NCBI GenBank assembly: GCA_022419385.1
Contig: JAJUBI010000004.1
Location: 4,817,286 to 4,881,285 of the forward strand
Direction of reading: 5' to 3'
Source of the DNA: Paraconiothyrium sp. Pb-2020
Taxonomy: Eukaryota; Ascomycota; Dothideomycetes; Pleosporales; Didymosphaeriaceae
DNA: 64,000 bases
Position numbers and translations under genes: made by a program. Positions 32,039 through 43,588 of this stretch are shown here, piece by piece (position 1 is the first letter of the stretch; each line of letters begins with the position of its first letter). Below the pieces are notes generated by a model that was not told the origin of the DNA, searched no databases, and was given only the letters and a program-made list of their open reading frames with translations.

Positions 32039-34754
32039 GATGGACCACAGAGAACTAGTGAAAGACAAGGCGAGTGTGACAATCTGCCTGCACCACAACG
32101 GCCGCAGCCTAGCCTGTGCAGTGTGGTTCTTTTAAGTTTCTCCCCCACGAACGTTCACAAGCTGGAAGGGAACCGGAAATATTCTTGCCCGTTCTTGAGG
32201 CCTCGGTCAATGCACTGGGCTGCCTATAGGTGCATGCTCCGCGAGCTAGAGATGAACACATGCTTGACATGCCCGTACTTGCAAGTATACGATGACTTGT
32301 AGATCAAGGTAGCGAAGGGGCATGCCTGGTCCGAGAAGCCGGGCATGCAGCTGTAGGACGAACGGTACATTGCATAGGTATACAAACCAATCGCAATCCT
32401 CGTCTCTGGAAAGGCACCAGGGGTAATGTCCACAAATATCTTAGCGGCGGAAGCTGGCGCCGACGTTAACGCCTTGGTTCGTGCTGCGCGTGGTCATGAG
32501 GATAATTTCTGGTAGTCCGAGCGAATCAGATCACGCCCCCCTACATCTACTCCCCGAAGCGCTAACTTAGAGTCTATTTGGGGCTTTGCTGATCATGGTT
32601 GGCTTTTCATCCCTATGGTCTGCGCTCATCTGTACTGTGGACGTTCATTTGAAGCCGATTGTGCGGATTGCATAGAGCAAAATTGCACAATGACTGTGCG
32701 ATGCAGTTGGTGTAATATTGTAGCTTTATGCTATATGTTGCCTGGGCTATGCTGACGAAAGCTATGGATGTACGATCGTATTTGTGGGGCAGTATTCTTG
32801 ATCGATGGGTACTTCGTGACGTTCCCCATGTCCGGTTGACCCCAGGTTTGCACGGATCATTTGCCGAATGCGTGCCTGTGGCAGTCAATATGCGGGGTAC
32901 TGGGGTACTGCGCCCTCTCACGGCTGGTGTTCACCCTCCAACACCCCGCGATATGGCTTTGAAGCTTCGAGGCACAACAAGATCGCCCAACGTGCCTCGG
33001 TTGCTTGCATAATCGCTCGAAGTTGGCGCACTTAGATACTTACGCATGTGAGAAGGGTCGAATGAGTGAAGAGAGGAGATGTAGGACGAGGAGAAAGTAG
33101 AAGAGGTGAAATGAATAGAACTGATGGTCACACAAGATTGAGGAGTAGTATACGAGACTATCTAGCTCCTCTAGATGTAGCCTTTGCCCGGCTCGAGACC
33201 GTTTGGCGCATCTGGAGCGTGAACCTTCGTCCGCGATCGCAAGACCCGGGGGCTCTCCATTCTGTGTCTGTGTGGGTACCTGGGCATGTGACACGTGTAG
33301 GGCTGCGATGGTCAAACAGCGACTCGATCATTGCGCTACACGTGAGTTGAAAAGGTTTGCAACAACTAGTGTGGACGCCTTAGAACTGGTTCTTGGCCCG
33401 ATACAGCAGCCGCTCCGAGGACTTCGGCACAAGTGGGAAGGTGCTGCCTGACCGCAAAACGTGCTCGGGAACCTGGGGAAATCGTGGAAGCGTATCGGCC
33501 GTATACATGTAGCTGCTTAAGGGCATCGGAAAAAAACCCATGTCCGGAAGATCCTGGATGAGATAGTAAGCTGAGCGACATTAATTAGCGGTGTAGACTT
33601 GTTGGCTCAGTACATGTGAAGGTGCTCGACATTGGGTCAAGGATGACACTGAGACGCGTCGCAATAGCTGTGCGTAGAAATTTGCTCAATTCGTTGTTGT
33701 GCTGCTGGAAGTAACCGTCTGGTCGCATGCATTGCAGGGCTGCAACTAGAAAGGCATCCGCTACGCGTGTTCAAATTTCGCAATACTACGAAACATTCCC
33801 ACGACTCAGCAAGGTTAGCTAGAGATCAACTTCATGAATGGAAAGCTTGGAGCTTTCGTGATCATTACTTGGCCTACTTGTTACTGATGAGGCTCCAACG
33901 ATACCGAGGGGACCTGCCGGTCCGACTTGTCTTGTGGAAGTTCGATGATGAGCAAGAACCCGAAATTACGTTGTGCCCTCCAAGGCTCCGATGCGCTTTT
34001 GGACGGCGCATACTTGCGACACCCTTGCGGAAGATGTGGTCGATGTTAACGCATAGAACGGGTAACGATCATTGAACATGAGCTCTTGGGCGTTGAGGTC
34101 CTCGCTGGCGAATTATTGACGATACCTAGGTACGGCGGATCTAGCGAATCAAGGTACCTCGTCTGTCAGCGGTCTCAAGAGGCACATCACATCGAAAGTA
34201 ATCTCTTGCACGATCTAAAGCCGTGATATTGACTGAAAGAATATCATACATTGATAGAGATAACCTAGGTATCATTACACAGAGAGACGCGAATGGACCT
34301 GCGATGTTATAGGCACGTGCGCCCTTGCGCTGTTTGGGCGATGACGTAGCCCGCCCGACGTCATGTCCAGCAGCTCAACTCCAGCAAGCCCAGGGGAATG
34401 GACGCAGTCTGCTATTCTTGATTGCCTTGCAGCAACTCAGAGTTCCAGAGCTCTGTAGCTGAGACTAGCGCCCCATATCCCGTGTGCAGTGCGCATTGAT
34501 CGAGCTTCGCCTGGGAATCAGGGTTGTTCAGGTACGCGGGCACCCCCGCGGTGACGTGCACCCATTCGAGATTCCACCACTGGTTTGCAAGAGGAGGCTG
34601 TGCGCGACCTGAAATTGCGAAATACGTCATACTGCCACAGGGACGCGAGAGCTTCATAACGCTCTTTGCTGCACGTACTCCCAGCACTTAGCAACCTCAC
34701 TATTACACACGACTCCACCACTTCACATCAACCCCACGATACCCAGCAGCAACC
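32039..34754. other. Gene-poor interval
   Basis: 2.7 kb between the esterase and the hydrophilic protein. No gene is well supported. A minus-strand frame from an ATG at about 34630 to 34412 (72 codons, MTYFAISGRAQPPLANQWW) has protein-like composition but no recognisable family. Copies of the CCTAGG palindrome lie at 34123 and 34262. Confidence 0.4.
34123..34132. promoter_or_regulatory. Palindrome TACCTAGGTA, copy 2
   Basis: Perfect copy in non-coding DNA, with a 9/10 copy (AACCTAGGTA) about 140 bp downstream at 34262. Confidence 0.4.
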
Positions 34755-35940
34755 ATGGAGACCATTAGCAACGTCGTCAACTCTGTCTCTCAGACAGCCA
34801 CCAAGGCCATCTGGGGCGAGCAGCAGAACAACGAGACAGCCGGCAACGAGCCTGTCTCCGGCGTTCAGGGCAAGGGCACCGCGACTGAGCCCTACGACAA
34901 GGGCAATTCCGGTACGACTTCCTGATTTACGAATGCGGACCTCGTCTTTCAAGCTTGTACATGCGCAACAGGGAGGAACACAACGCTGATAACGCTGTAA
35001 TATGTAGAAGACCCTACCGATCCCGCGACCCGCAATGAGACCGCAGGCGAAGAGCCCGTTAGTGGTTTACAAGGCAAGGGAACGGCGACAGACCCGTTCG
35101 ACCAAGGCAACTCAGGTACATAACTTTCAGAATGACATGCCATTCGCCTCCAGCGGCTCGCATTGCTAACTGCCCTGGCGCACAGCGGACGCTACCAACA
35201 CTGCCACCCTCCCCATCCGCGAGAAGTCGTCATCCACCGACACGTCCGGCGTTGACTCCTCACTCGCCGTGCGGCCTGACGAGAACAACACCGCTGGCCT
35301 AGCTGGCACCGCGAACCTCTCTGACACTCTCTCCAAGACCGGCACAAACCTTAAGACCGACACCGTTTCTGGTGGCAAGAATGAGCCTGGCCTCGCAGGG
35401 TTCAGCAACGACCCTGTCATCGATCCCAAAGACACATCTCAGCTACCTGCCGTAGTGTCCAACGCCACCACCGACAACACACTCACCTCCACCCCCGCCG
35501 ACTCCCAAAGCGCCGGCATGACCGGCACCCAGAACCTCTCCGACACTCTCGCGAAGACCAACCCTCCCGTCTCCTCGCCCATCACGTCGCCCAAGATCAC
35601 GTCGACCACCAGCCAAGAAGGCGGCGACCCACTAGGCAGCGCAAAGGGAACCGGTGAGCAACACGTCAAGAGCACCGGCACCGCCGCCGACGGAGGTGAC
35701 TTCGACGCGACGAAGCCAGGCGCGGGCAAGGAGGCTGATCGTACGTCTGAACAAAAACGGTCCCGCGGGGACTCGATCCGCGCTGTACTAGAACGTGCTG
35801 ATATGGTGACAGGTCTGATGGAGAGCAAGGGCGAGAGCGCGGCAACAGCGGACAAGACGGAGACTTCGCCGTCTGGCGAGAAGGAGAAGGTGTCCAAGAT
35901 GGAGAAGCTCAAGGAGAAACTGCACATCAAGAAGCACTAA
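34755..35940 (+). CDS. Hydrophilic LEA-like repeat protein with duplicated exons
   Basis: Three exons: 34755-34911, 35008-35115 and 35186-35940 (introns 96 and 70 nt), 339 residues. It has no signal peptide or TM segment, and is very rich in Gly, Thr, Ser, Asp and Lys, as expected for an intrinsically disordered stress or LEA-type protein. Exons 1 and 2 each end with almost the same module (NETAGNEPVSGVQGKGTAT and NETAGEEPVSGLQGKGTAT, then P-Y/F-D-x-GNS), and both introns interrupt at the same phase right after it. Exon 3 carries two more related units (AGLAGTANLSDTLSKT, AGMTGTQNLSDTLAKT). The C-terminus is a basic amphipathic stretch (KMEKLKEKLHIKKH) seen at the end of many fungal hydrophilic stress proteins. 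Exact function unknown. Confidence 0.75.
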
Positions 35941-36534
35941 GCGGAGCGTGCTAGTGTGCCCGGGATGTGAAGCGAAGCATACTGAGATGACGATAAATGA
36001 GGGGACGCTATGAGTTACGATATGGTGGTGCATGTTCTTGATACCTCTGGCTCTTCCTAGTCAAGGAGCCTTTTAATTCTGCATGAATGCGATTGACTTT
36101 TGCAATGAGCTGTCTTCCTCAAAATTCATCGCGTGAAGTGAACGGACTCGTGGTATTGCTGAAGGACGTTCTGGTCCGAATCCCAGCTCATTCAACGATA
36201 TGGGCATATACTCATGTCTTGCTCTCAACTATGTTTCTAAACAATCCTCCCTCGGGAGCACACATAAAACCGGTTGAGATGCGCTGATGCAGGATGCGTA
36301 TTTACAAGGCTTTGACCGCTGTAATATGGTATCTAAATCGCTCTCATTTACAAGTATGCGAAAGCGTGTGTATATGCGTCTTTACTGTCGAAGTACTCAG
36401 TCCAGAGGCTCCGGTACGTCTCAAACGAACGCTACCCCCGTGAACGCCGAGTATCATATCTATCCAAACGAAGGTCATTGCTGCGTGAGCATATGCTTGA
36501 ACTTTTCAATCTGCGAGCCTCGTCAGCCGTACAA
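35941..36534. other. Convergent intergenic region
   Basis: The 3' flanks of the LEA-like gene and RIB1. No gene visible. Confidence 0.5.
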
Positions 36535-37710
36535 TCATGCATGTCTCCTGTTCACGAAACTCACCTTCGTGCTTAGATATTTCTCCACCTCCTCGCTCTT
36601 GATGCCCGCCTTGCCGCCCGTCTTCCACGCAAGCGGCACCATCGCCACCCTCTCCTTGACCACGACTTCTCGCCCGGGGCCCTCCACCGCCCGCACTTTG
36701 TCCGGGTTGTTCGTCAGCAACCTGATGCCGTCCTCCCCGCCCAGCCCCAGGTCAACCAACATGCTCGTCGCAAGCCCGTAGCTCCGCGCATCAGCCGGGT
36801 GTCTCAGCATGATATTCGCCTCGTACGTATCGTTACCCAGATCCTGCAGATTATACGCCTTGAGCTTCTCCCCAAGCCCGATCCCGCGCCCTTCCTGCCG
36901 CAGGTAAATAATCACGCCGCCCGACGGCGAGATGTGCGGCGCCGACATCAGCCGCGCCGCTTCGTCCAGCTGCTCCCCGCAGTCGCACCGCGCAGACCAC
37001 ACCGTCTCCCCCGTGTAGCACTCCGAATGGATCCTCACAAGCGGCAGCTCAGTATCGCCCCTGCCCTCCTCGCCCGCGTCCGACCCAGAAGCCGACACCT
37101 CCCCACTCCCACTACTCTGCTTCGCCCCAACCCCCTCCGCCCGCTTAATCGCCTCCACCCGACTATGCGTCCTGCCCGGATACAGTCGTCCAACGTACGC
37201 CCCGCGCGTCATCCTCTCCAGCTCCGTCTCCCCCTCCCGCTCGCGGTCCAGACTCCGCGAGCGAATCTGGTTCCCGAACACAATCGCGAGATGCTCCTTC
37301 GTGTCTACGTTGTTGCGGTATACATGCAGCCACATCTCATGCCCCGTCGTCGTCGGTATGCGCGCACGCACCTCGCATTCTACGACGGGCAGCTGCTCGA
37401 GAGCTCTGGGCGGGGGGAGTCTGTGGCGTCGGGGGGGAGGACGGGGACGGAGCGGGGAGGGCGTGGGCGGGGGTCGGAGGGCGTGGAGAGGCCCGGTGGC
37501 CGGGGGTGTGAAGGCGGGACTTAGGAGGCTTGGAGGCGGTGCTTGCGAAGCTCGGCGCGCTTTTGGCGACGGAGCGGGAGCAGTGGAGGGGGGTGGTGTT
37601 GCGTCGTCGGCGAGGATGTAGGCGTCTGATTCCAAGGCGTGCGAGTGCTCCGGTCGCGGCGAGTGGAGCGGCGGAAAGGCGGGCGATGAATGCGCTGGGA
37701 GGTCGGGCAT
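36535..37710 (-). CDS. RIB1: GTP cyclohydrolase II
   Basis: Catalyses the first step of riboflavin synthesis, opening GTP to a 2,5-diamino-pyrimidine phosphate with release of formate and pyrophosphate. A single exon; the ATG at 37710 gives 391 residues. The first 105 residues are a Pro/Ser-rich extension common in fungal orthologues. The catalytic core begins near VECEVRARIPTTTG. The zinc site is the Cys triad in SECYTGETVWSARCDCGEQ (about 231, 242, 244), followed by the GTP-binding block YLRQEGRGIGLGEKLKAYNLQD (from about 270) and the DTYEAN block. The frame is open a little upstream of 37710 without an ATG. The DNA is markedly GC-rich over the extension. It diverges from the cluster-type genes and is a housekeeping gene. 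The assignment is confident. Confidence 0.95.
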   Translation of the reverse strand: MPDLPAHSSPAFPPLHSPRPEHSHALESDAYILADDATPPPSTAPAPSPKARRASQAPPPSLLSPAFTPPATGPLHALRPPPTPSPLRPRPPPRRHRLPPPRALEQLPVVECEVRARIPTTTGHEMWLHVYRNNVDTKEHLAIVFGNQIRSRSLDREREGETELERMTRGAYVGRLYPGRTHSRVEAIKRAEGVGAKQSSGSGEVSASGSDAGEEGRGDTELPLVRIHSECYTGETVWSARCDCGEQLDEAARLMSAPHISPSGGVIIYLRQEGRGIGLGEKLKAYNLQDLGNDTYEANIMLRHPADARSYGLATSMLVDLGLGGEDGIRLLTNNPDKVRAVEGPGREVVVKERVAMVPLAWKTGGKAGIKSEEVEKYLSTKVSFVNRRHA

Positions 37711-38195
37711 GGCTGGGTATGTCGAGTTGTACGGGGACAGGAGCAATTGAGCGGCGGAGAAGGGTGCGAGGGAAAAACGTAGGGTACGATGATGTGACGC
37801 TGCGGCTACCACCGACTCACCGAGGCTTTTGCGAATCGGCGGGGTTTCGCAGACGGGTTCCGAAGTTGGGATGGAATCTCGGAATTTGGCCCGCCCGGCT
37901 GGTTGCTTATTAACACCCCACTCGCTGTAATCACCGCATAATCAGGTCGGTTGATGCAAAAGCACACGAGTCATTTGTGTAAATTTCGTGGCGATTCTAC
38001 GATCTTCGTTGACGATTGACATTGAGCCTCCTGGCGGATATGTACATGTCACCCGTCTTACTAGCCAGGCGGGTATTGCACAGTTTGAACGGGCATACGC
38101 TAGTAGTTGTATACTGAAGGCCTATATCAGATGTCCTCCGTTTGAGCAGACAGAAATCTCACGCCGTACAGATTCGGGCCATTGATGTAGAAAAT
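37711..38195. other. Intergenic, no gene seen
   Basis: The promoter region of RIB1 and the 3' flank of the sugar-transporter-family gene. Confidence 0.5.
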
Positions 38196-39751
38196 CTAAT
38201 CAACTCGTCGCTCTCTCCCCCACACCTCATCCGCATTCTTCTTGCCCTTCGTCTCGGGAACGAACCAGCTGATGAACACGAAGAAAGCTGCAGAAAGCGC
38301 TGCAAAGATGATGTAAACCTTGCCATGTAGCTTCGCGCTCGCCAATGGGAAGAACTGCGCAACGAGGAACGTAGCGATCCAGTTCGCCGCCAGCGCAATA
38401 CTCTGCGTTGCGCCCACTGCCTCCGGGCCGACCAGTTCAGCGGATAGTATGAAGGGCACAGGACCAAGACCCAGCGCAAAGCTAGAAACAAAAAGCAAGA
38501 CGGCCACTGCGGACAGCACAGGTATGGATCTCATGATGCCTATTGCGAGAAGCAGGGAGGATATGCCCATGCCGGCAAGCGATTGCAGCAGACACGCTTT
38601 GCGACCCAGCTTGTCTGGCAAGGGTGCGCAGCCGGTGGTCACAACGATGTTGACGGCCGATACTGCCAGGTTGAGCAGAGCCGAGTTCGAAGCAAGTAGA
38701 TCTGCTAACAGCGAGACGCCGTACATGACGATGCTGTTTATACCGCTGAGCTGCTGGGCAAGCATGATCATAATGACTGCAAAAGCAGCTTTCTGGTAGT
38801 CCGGATGGCGGAGAACTTGCGCGATGCTGAGGGCTTCATCGGTGGATCGGCTTTTCGGCGTGGAGGGCTCATCGTCGGTGTGAAGGAGGGTTTGCTCTTC
38901 GTCTGGACGGGCGTTAGCTTTATGTCATAAATCGGGACACTGAACATACCATTGACATCAGCAGTTCCATCCACTCCCCAGCTGTTGAACTCATCATTGA
39001 TATCCCTGTCCTCACCACGAATGCTGCGCAACGCCTTCTTCGCCTGCGACGTGTGACCCTGCTCAGCGAGGTATTTAGGGCTCTCCACGGACAAGAATAG
39101 CCCCAGAAGCTGTAGCACGCCTATCACCCCTCCTGCAGCCAGAATGATCCTCCAGTATGAGTCATGGCTCAGAAAGTAGCCGAGCAGCTGCGTGAACAGG
39201 ATGCCCACATTGCACATAATCTGTGTGAATGCGCCAAAGAAGCCCTTCTGCGCCGGCGGTGCGATCTCCGAGATGTAAATAGGCACCACAACCACGGATG
39301 CGCCAGCACCCACGCCCGACAGCAGCCTTCCCACCGCCATAACGCCAATATTCGGTGACAACGCTTCAAACACAGGCCCGACGATGAAGAATATCGAGGT
39401 GAGCTGCATGGCGCGGCGCCGTCCGTATTTTCCTGCCAGTGGGCCGGCGGAGAGGGCGCCGAGCAACCCTCCCAGGGTGTACATTGAGCCTACGACGCCC
39501 CATTCCGTGGGTGTCATCTTGATGCACTGCGGGAGGCCGGCCGCCGCGGCGGTGATGGAGTTCTTCTTGCAGCGGATGACATCTTCGGGTGCGTTGAGCT
39601 CGGACTGGAGTTGTCAATAGGTTGTCTTGTAGCTGGAATGCAGAGGCAGGATTACCAGGTGAAAGCCAAAGAGAAGCGGGCCGAGGGTAGCGACGAAGAG
39701 GACGTAGACGAAGTAGGGCGTGAGGTCGCTATACCAGGGGCGGGAACTCAT
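38196..39751 (-). CDS. MFS sugar-transporter-family protein
   Basis: Three exons (39751-39656, 39604-38950, 38902-38196; introns 51 and 47 nt) give 485 residues with about 12 TM segments. Sugar-porter signatures are present: GPLAGKYGRRRAM after TM2, AVGRLLSGVGAGASVVVVPIYISEIAP in TM4-5 (PxYxxEIAP), the cytoplasmic PKYLAEQG loop, QQLSGINSIVMYG in TM7, PDKLGRKACLL after TM8 and a C-terminal WFVPETKGK. The short N-terminus before TM1 and this motif set resemble the VPS73/GLUT-like group of ascomycetes rather than the high-affinity hexose transporters. The central loop is acidic and Ser/Thr-rich (HTDDEPSTPKSRSTDE), a possible phosphorylation region. The substrate is not deducible. It diverges from SSN3 across a 970-nt gap. 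Confidence 0.9.
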
Positions 39752-40723
39752 GATGCCCGTCTGCCAGTATCAAGTCTCCAGGAGTGGTGTGGAAGCCGGC
39801 GCACTGTGCTGCGATACGTGTCAGCCCGCCTGTTGCTTGCGACGTGTGCATACGCACGTATGACATATTGTGCAGATTGCGCAGATAACAACACCACATA
39901 CCTCAGCCGATTATGCCGGAACCTCACTGCGTCCTCGCGTAGCAATGCGGGCGAAGCTCAGCGTGGGTGCGTGTTGGAGCTTGGTTGGTGTGGGGAAAGC
40001 TGGGCTTCCTGAGGCTCTGCGGGAGGCCAACCACATTCACGGCCTCAGCCTGCACGTCTCAACATGCCTCTGCATCTGCAGCGCTGACTGCAGCTCATCA
40101 CGCTCCACCAACACCACCTGCATCAGACCGAGTGTCAGTCGGGCTCGACTCGCCCATCTGAGCAGGCGCTCCACATCCCGCCCTCTCGGCGTCTGCTCCT
40201 TGCCGTAACCGCGGCCTGCGCGCCGCATCTGCCGACTGTGGATCTAAACGAGCAGCACGCGATGACCCCAAGATGAATCAGCCCTCGACTAGCAACCCTC
40301 CCTCAGGAGGTCCGCCGTCCGCCAGCGCCCGACAGCAGCTCCGGAACAGTGTCGTGGCCGCCTTCAACGGTTCGTGTCTTTCGATTAATCTCACTGCTCC
40401 TGGAGGGAAGGAGGACGAGCTTGCGCCACCACCCAAGCCCCATAATTATTCTGTACCTCCGTTTCGCATTTCTTTTGTTTCGTTAGGGGTCTGCTGAACG
40501 GCACTGGGGCGTCTGCTGATCATCCTTCGCTTGATCGACTTCCTGTGCTCCGAACCCGGATCTGGTCATTTCCCTAATCTGACCTACATACTCTCATACT
40601 CGCATTGATGTCCGCCAGCTCAGGGCATCTTCCCTTCCCCTTACAAGATTCTCCCGTCTTTGTTGTCTTATGAAGAAGTACTGAGCCTGCTGTCGGATAG
40701 ATCCGGGGGATTCAAGAGACGCA
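39752..40723. other. Divergent upstream region with a short ORF ahead of SSN3
   Basis: Shared promoter/leader region. An ATG at 40273 starts a Pro/Ser-rich frame (MNQPSTSNPPSGGPPSASAR) that may be an upstream ORF or a non-conserved 5' exon. A second frame (SPYKILPSLLSYEEVLSLL, around 40640-40700) also looks coding and runs into SSN3 in another frame. I could not find a splice that joins either to the kinase. Confidence 0.4.
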
Positions 40724-42001
40724 ATGTTCACCGGCTACAACACCAAAAAGCGCGTCAACGAGCGATACAAGATCATCGGCTTCATCTCCAGCGGTACATA
40801 CGGCAGAGTCTACAAAGCCGAAAGTCGCAATGCCAACCCACCCAGTATGAAGCTCTTCGCAATCAAGAAATTCAAGCCCGACAAAGAAGGAGAACTCCAG
40901 TATTCCGGGATTAGTCAGTCTGCGATAAGAGAGATGGCCCTATGCACGGAGCTTGCGCATCCCAACGTTGTGCATACTGTCGAGATCATCTTGGAAGAGA
41001 AGTGTATTTTTATCGTCTTTGAGTATGCGGAGCACGATCTGCTGCAGATTATCCATCATCACAACACGGGTGGCCAGGGCGGGCGGCAAGCTATCCCTGC
41101 AAAAACCATCAAGAGCATCCTGTGGCAATTATTACAGGTAAGAGTTATCGCAGCGTGCCTTGACTGGGTAAATCAGGCGTTCTAACATGTACAGGGGCTA
41201 GTATATTTGCATCGAAACTGGGTCATGCACCGCGACCTCAAGCCCGCCAACATAATGGTAACCTCCGCTGGGAAGGTCAAGATCGGAGATTTAGGTTTAG
41301 CGCGTCTTTTCTACAAACCCCTTCAGACTCTATTTTCGGGCGATAAGGTCGTCGTCACCATATGGTACCGCGCCCCTGAACTCCTCCTGGGGAGTCGTCA
41401 CTACACGCCTGCTGTCGACCTATGGGCCGTGGGCTGTATATTCGCGGAACTTTTGTCTCTACGGCCGATTTTCAAGGGCGAAGAGGCGAAGATGGACGGC
41501 AAGAAGACCGTTCCGTTCCAGCGTAACCAAATGCAAAAAATTGTCGAAATTATGGGAATGCCTTCCAAGGAGCGTTGGCCACTTCTCACTGCGATGCCCG
41601 AATTTCCCCAACTATCTTCCTTGGCAGCCGGAAATGCACGCTTTCACCGCCCTCAGGGGTTAGAGAATTGGTATCAAGGCTGTCTCAAGAATAACCAGTA
41701 TCCGCCCGGATCTGGGCCGGATACTCCAGGGCCAGAAGGCTTTGATCTATTGCAGCAATTGTTGGAGTACGATCCGCAGAAGAGGCTGACTGCCGAGAAA
41801 GCGCTGCTTCATCCGTACTTCACGAGCCACGGCAAGCCGAGTGAAAATTGCTTTGAGGAAAGCAAGATCAAGTACCCGATCAGAAGGGTCAGTCAGGAGG
41901 ATAATGATATCAGGACGGGGAGTTTGCCAGGCACCAAGCGGAGTGGGTTACCGGATGACTCGCTGATCGGGAGGCCCGCGAAGCGGTTGAAAGAGGGATA
42001 G
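40724..42001 (+). CDS. SSN3: Cdk8-type Mediator kinase
   Basis: Serine/threonine cyclin-dependent kinase of the Mediator CDK module, acting with its cyclin (Ssn8) in the nucleus to repress or tune RNA polymerase II transcription. Two exons, 40724-41137 and 41195-42001 (57-nt intron, GTAAGA...ACAG), 406 residues. It has the P-loop GFISSGTYGRVYKA, the AIKKFK Lys, the cyclin-binding helix SQSAIREMALC, the catalytic loop VMHRDLKPANIM, GDLGLARLFYKPL in place of the phosphorylatable T-loop of other CDKs, VVTIWYRAPELLLGSRHYT, and the insert GEEAKMDGKKTVPFQRNQM, which together are diagnostic of Ssn3/Cdk8. The C-terminus ends with the orthologue block DIRTGSLPGTKRSGLPDDSL plus a basic patch. The ATG at 40724 is the first in this frame after a stop; a longer N-terminus through an upstream exon is possible. 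Confidence 0.95.
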
Positions 42002-43588
42002 GGCATCATCACCAGGCAACGCCCGCAACCACACACCAGAGCATTGAAGCGTCTGCGCGACCGCCCGACAGACCCCCTCACGAGCAACAAGACGCACCTT
42101 TCACGACAGGCCATGTCATGAAGATATAGAGCTATAGCTTGGCCACTCAAGCGCTACTTGTTGCTTGTGCGATGGATCCTATTTATTTGCGCCATCCACC
42201 AGCGGCATCTGGCCGTTCACACTTCTATTCGTAGGTCACAAGAACCAGAAGAGGCTACGTTGCCTAGGCTGTCACTTCCGTTACTAGGTGCGCTATTCTT
42301 CGAGTCCACACCGAGGCTTGCTATCGGGTGCGTGCATGCGCAACACCACCACAAAAGAGCGACACGGCCTTTGTACACTTGAGTGTACAGACGACCGTCG
42401 TGACGACATAGAACAGGCGATGCAGGTGCTAGGCGCATTCTTAGGGCAGACTGACTAGAAAGGCGCGTGATCTGGGATACTGATAGTTAGAGGCAGCAGA
42501 GATATCACATAGTGGCATGTGCATGCACAGCAGCTGTCTGTGTATCCATGCCCCATGCGTAGGTGCAACGTTTGACGCTTGACCGCTGTTGTACAATATC
42601 AGACGCAGGCGAATATTCATACCACTATCCATTCTACATCACGTTTCTCTTCACCGGGCCTCTTCTCGCGACATGTTATCTCTCTTTTCAGTTTTGAAGT
42701 CTCTTATTGCTTTGATTCCACGCTGATCTGGGCTAATCCATGCAGGTCACTCAAGCCGCGCTCTACCGCGCGCAGGTCGGAGTAAGATTGCGGAGATGGG
42801 CAACAAGGTACGCAAGCGGCCCGCAGCATCAGTGGATCACTGTCGTGGCCCGCACTTACAGTTGTGTCCCGGCTGTTGGGCGTCGATGACTATGTCTCTG
42901 CAAGGCACGGTTCGAGTTTTTGCTCTGATGATTTGCTGATCGGCTAGTAGCGTCAGTGCTTGGTCACGATGGCGAAGCGTTTGCAATACCATATCTCGAA
43001 GCCTGGCTCGATGTCACGATCGAAGCGTTCAATCCCAGCAAATGGACGCACGCGGTCTTCGGTCCTCGATACATTGAGTTTGTATTCAACTGATGTGGCC
43101 TTCATTGTATCTCGGATCTTACATTGCATCGAGGTCAAAATTATCGTCTCTGAACCTTGAGTAACGCATGATGTCCGCGTTGTAACATATCGAAGCCTTG
43201 CTCGACCCAGATAGATACACCATCATATGTAGAATAAGGCCCCGCTAGATCCCACTTGAACCGTGCACAAGCACACGGCGACTGAGTGTTTGCGGGACGG
43301 CAGGTGAAGCAAGAAGGTGCAACCGCGCCAACCACGCCACCTGCCCCGACGCTGCTTCTTCATTTCAACGGCTGACACTCAACCCCGCATTTCGACTGCT
43401 CCCCTCCTCTCTCTTATTTCTTCGCCCTCAAAGCCTCTCCTTCAGCACCTAGTCACTCATTCACCTACCGCCGTGCGCAACATCGCTTCTACCGATCCAC
43501 TGCACCCACCTAGGCCCTCAGCTTCCCTCTCCGTATACCCCTTCTCGAACACCTACCGCGATAGCTGCCCGCAATTTAGTCATTCTTT
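42002..43588. other. Intergenic, no gene seen
   Basis: 1.6 kb. Only short frames, no motif. The last 250 nt before 43589 are strongly C/T-rich, as in fungal core promoters and leaders. Confidence 0.45.

Noticed and set aside
36799..37524. 241-codon plus-strand frame with Arg/Pro/His-rich protein
   Set aside because: Antisense shadow of GC-rich RIB1, whose frame has diagnostic zinc and GTP-binding motifs.
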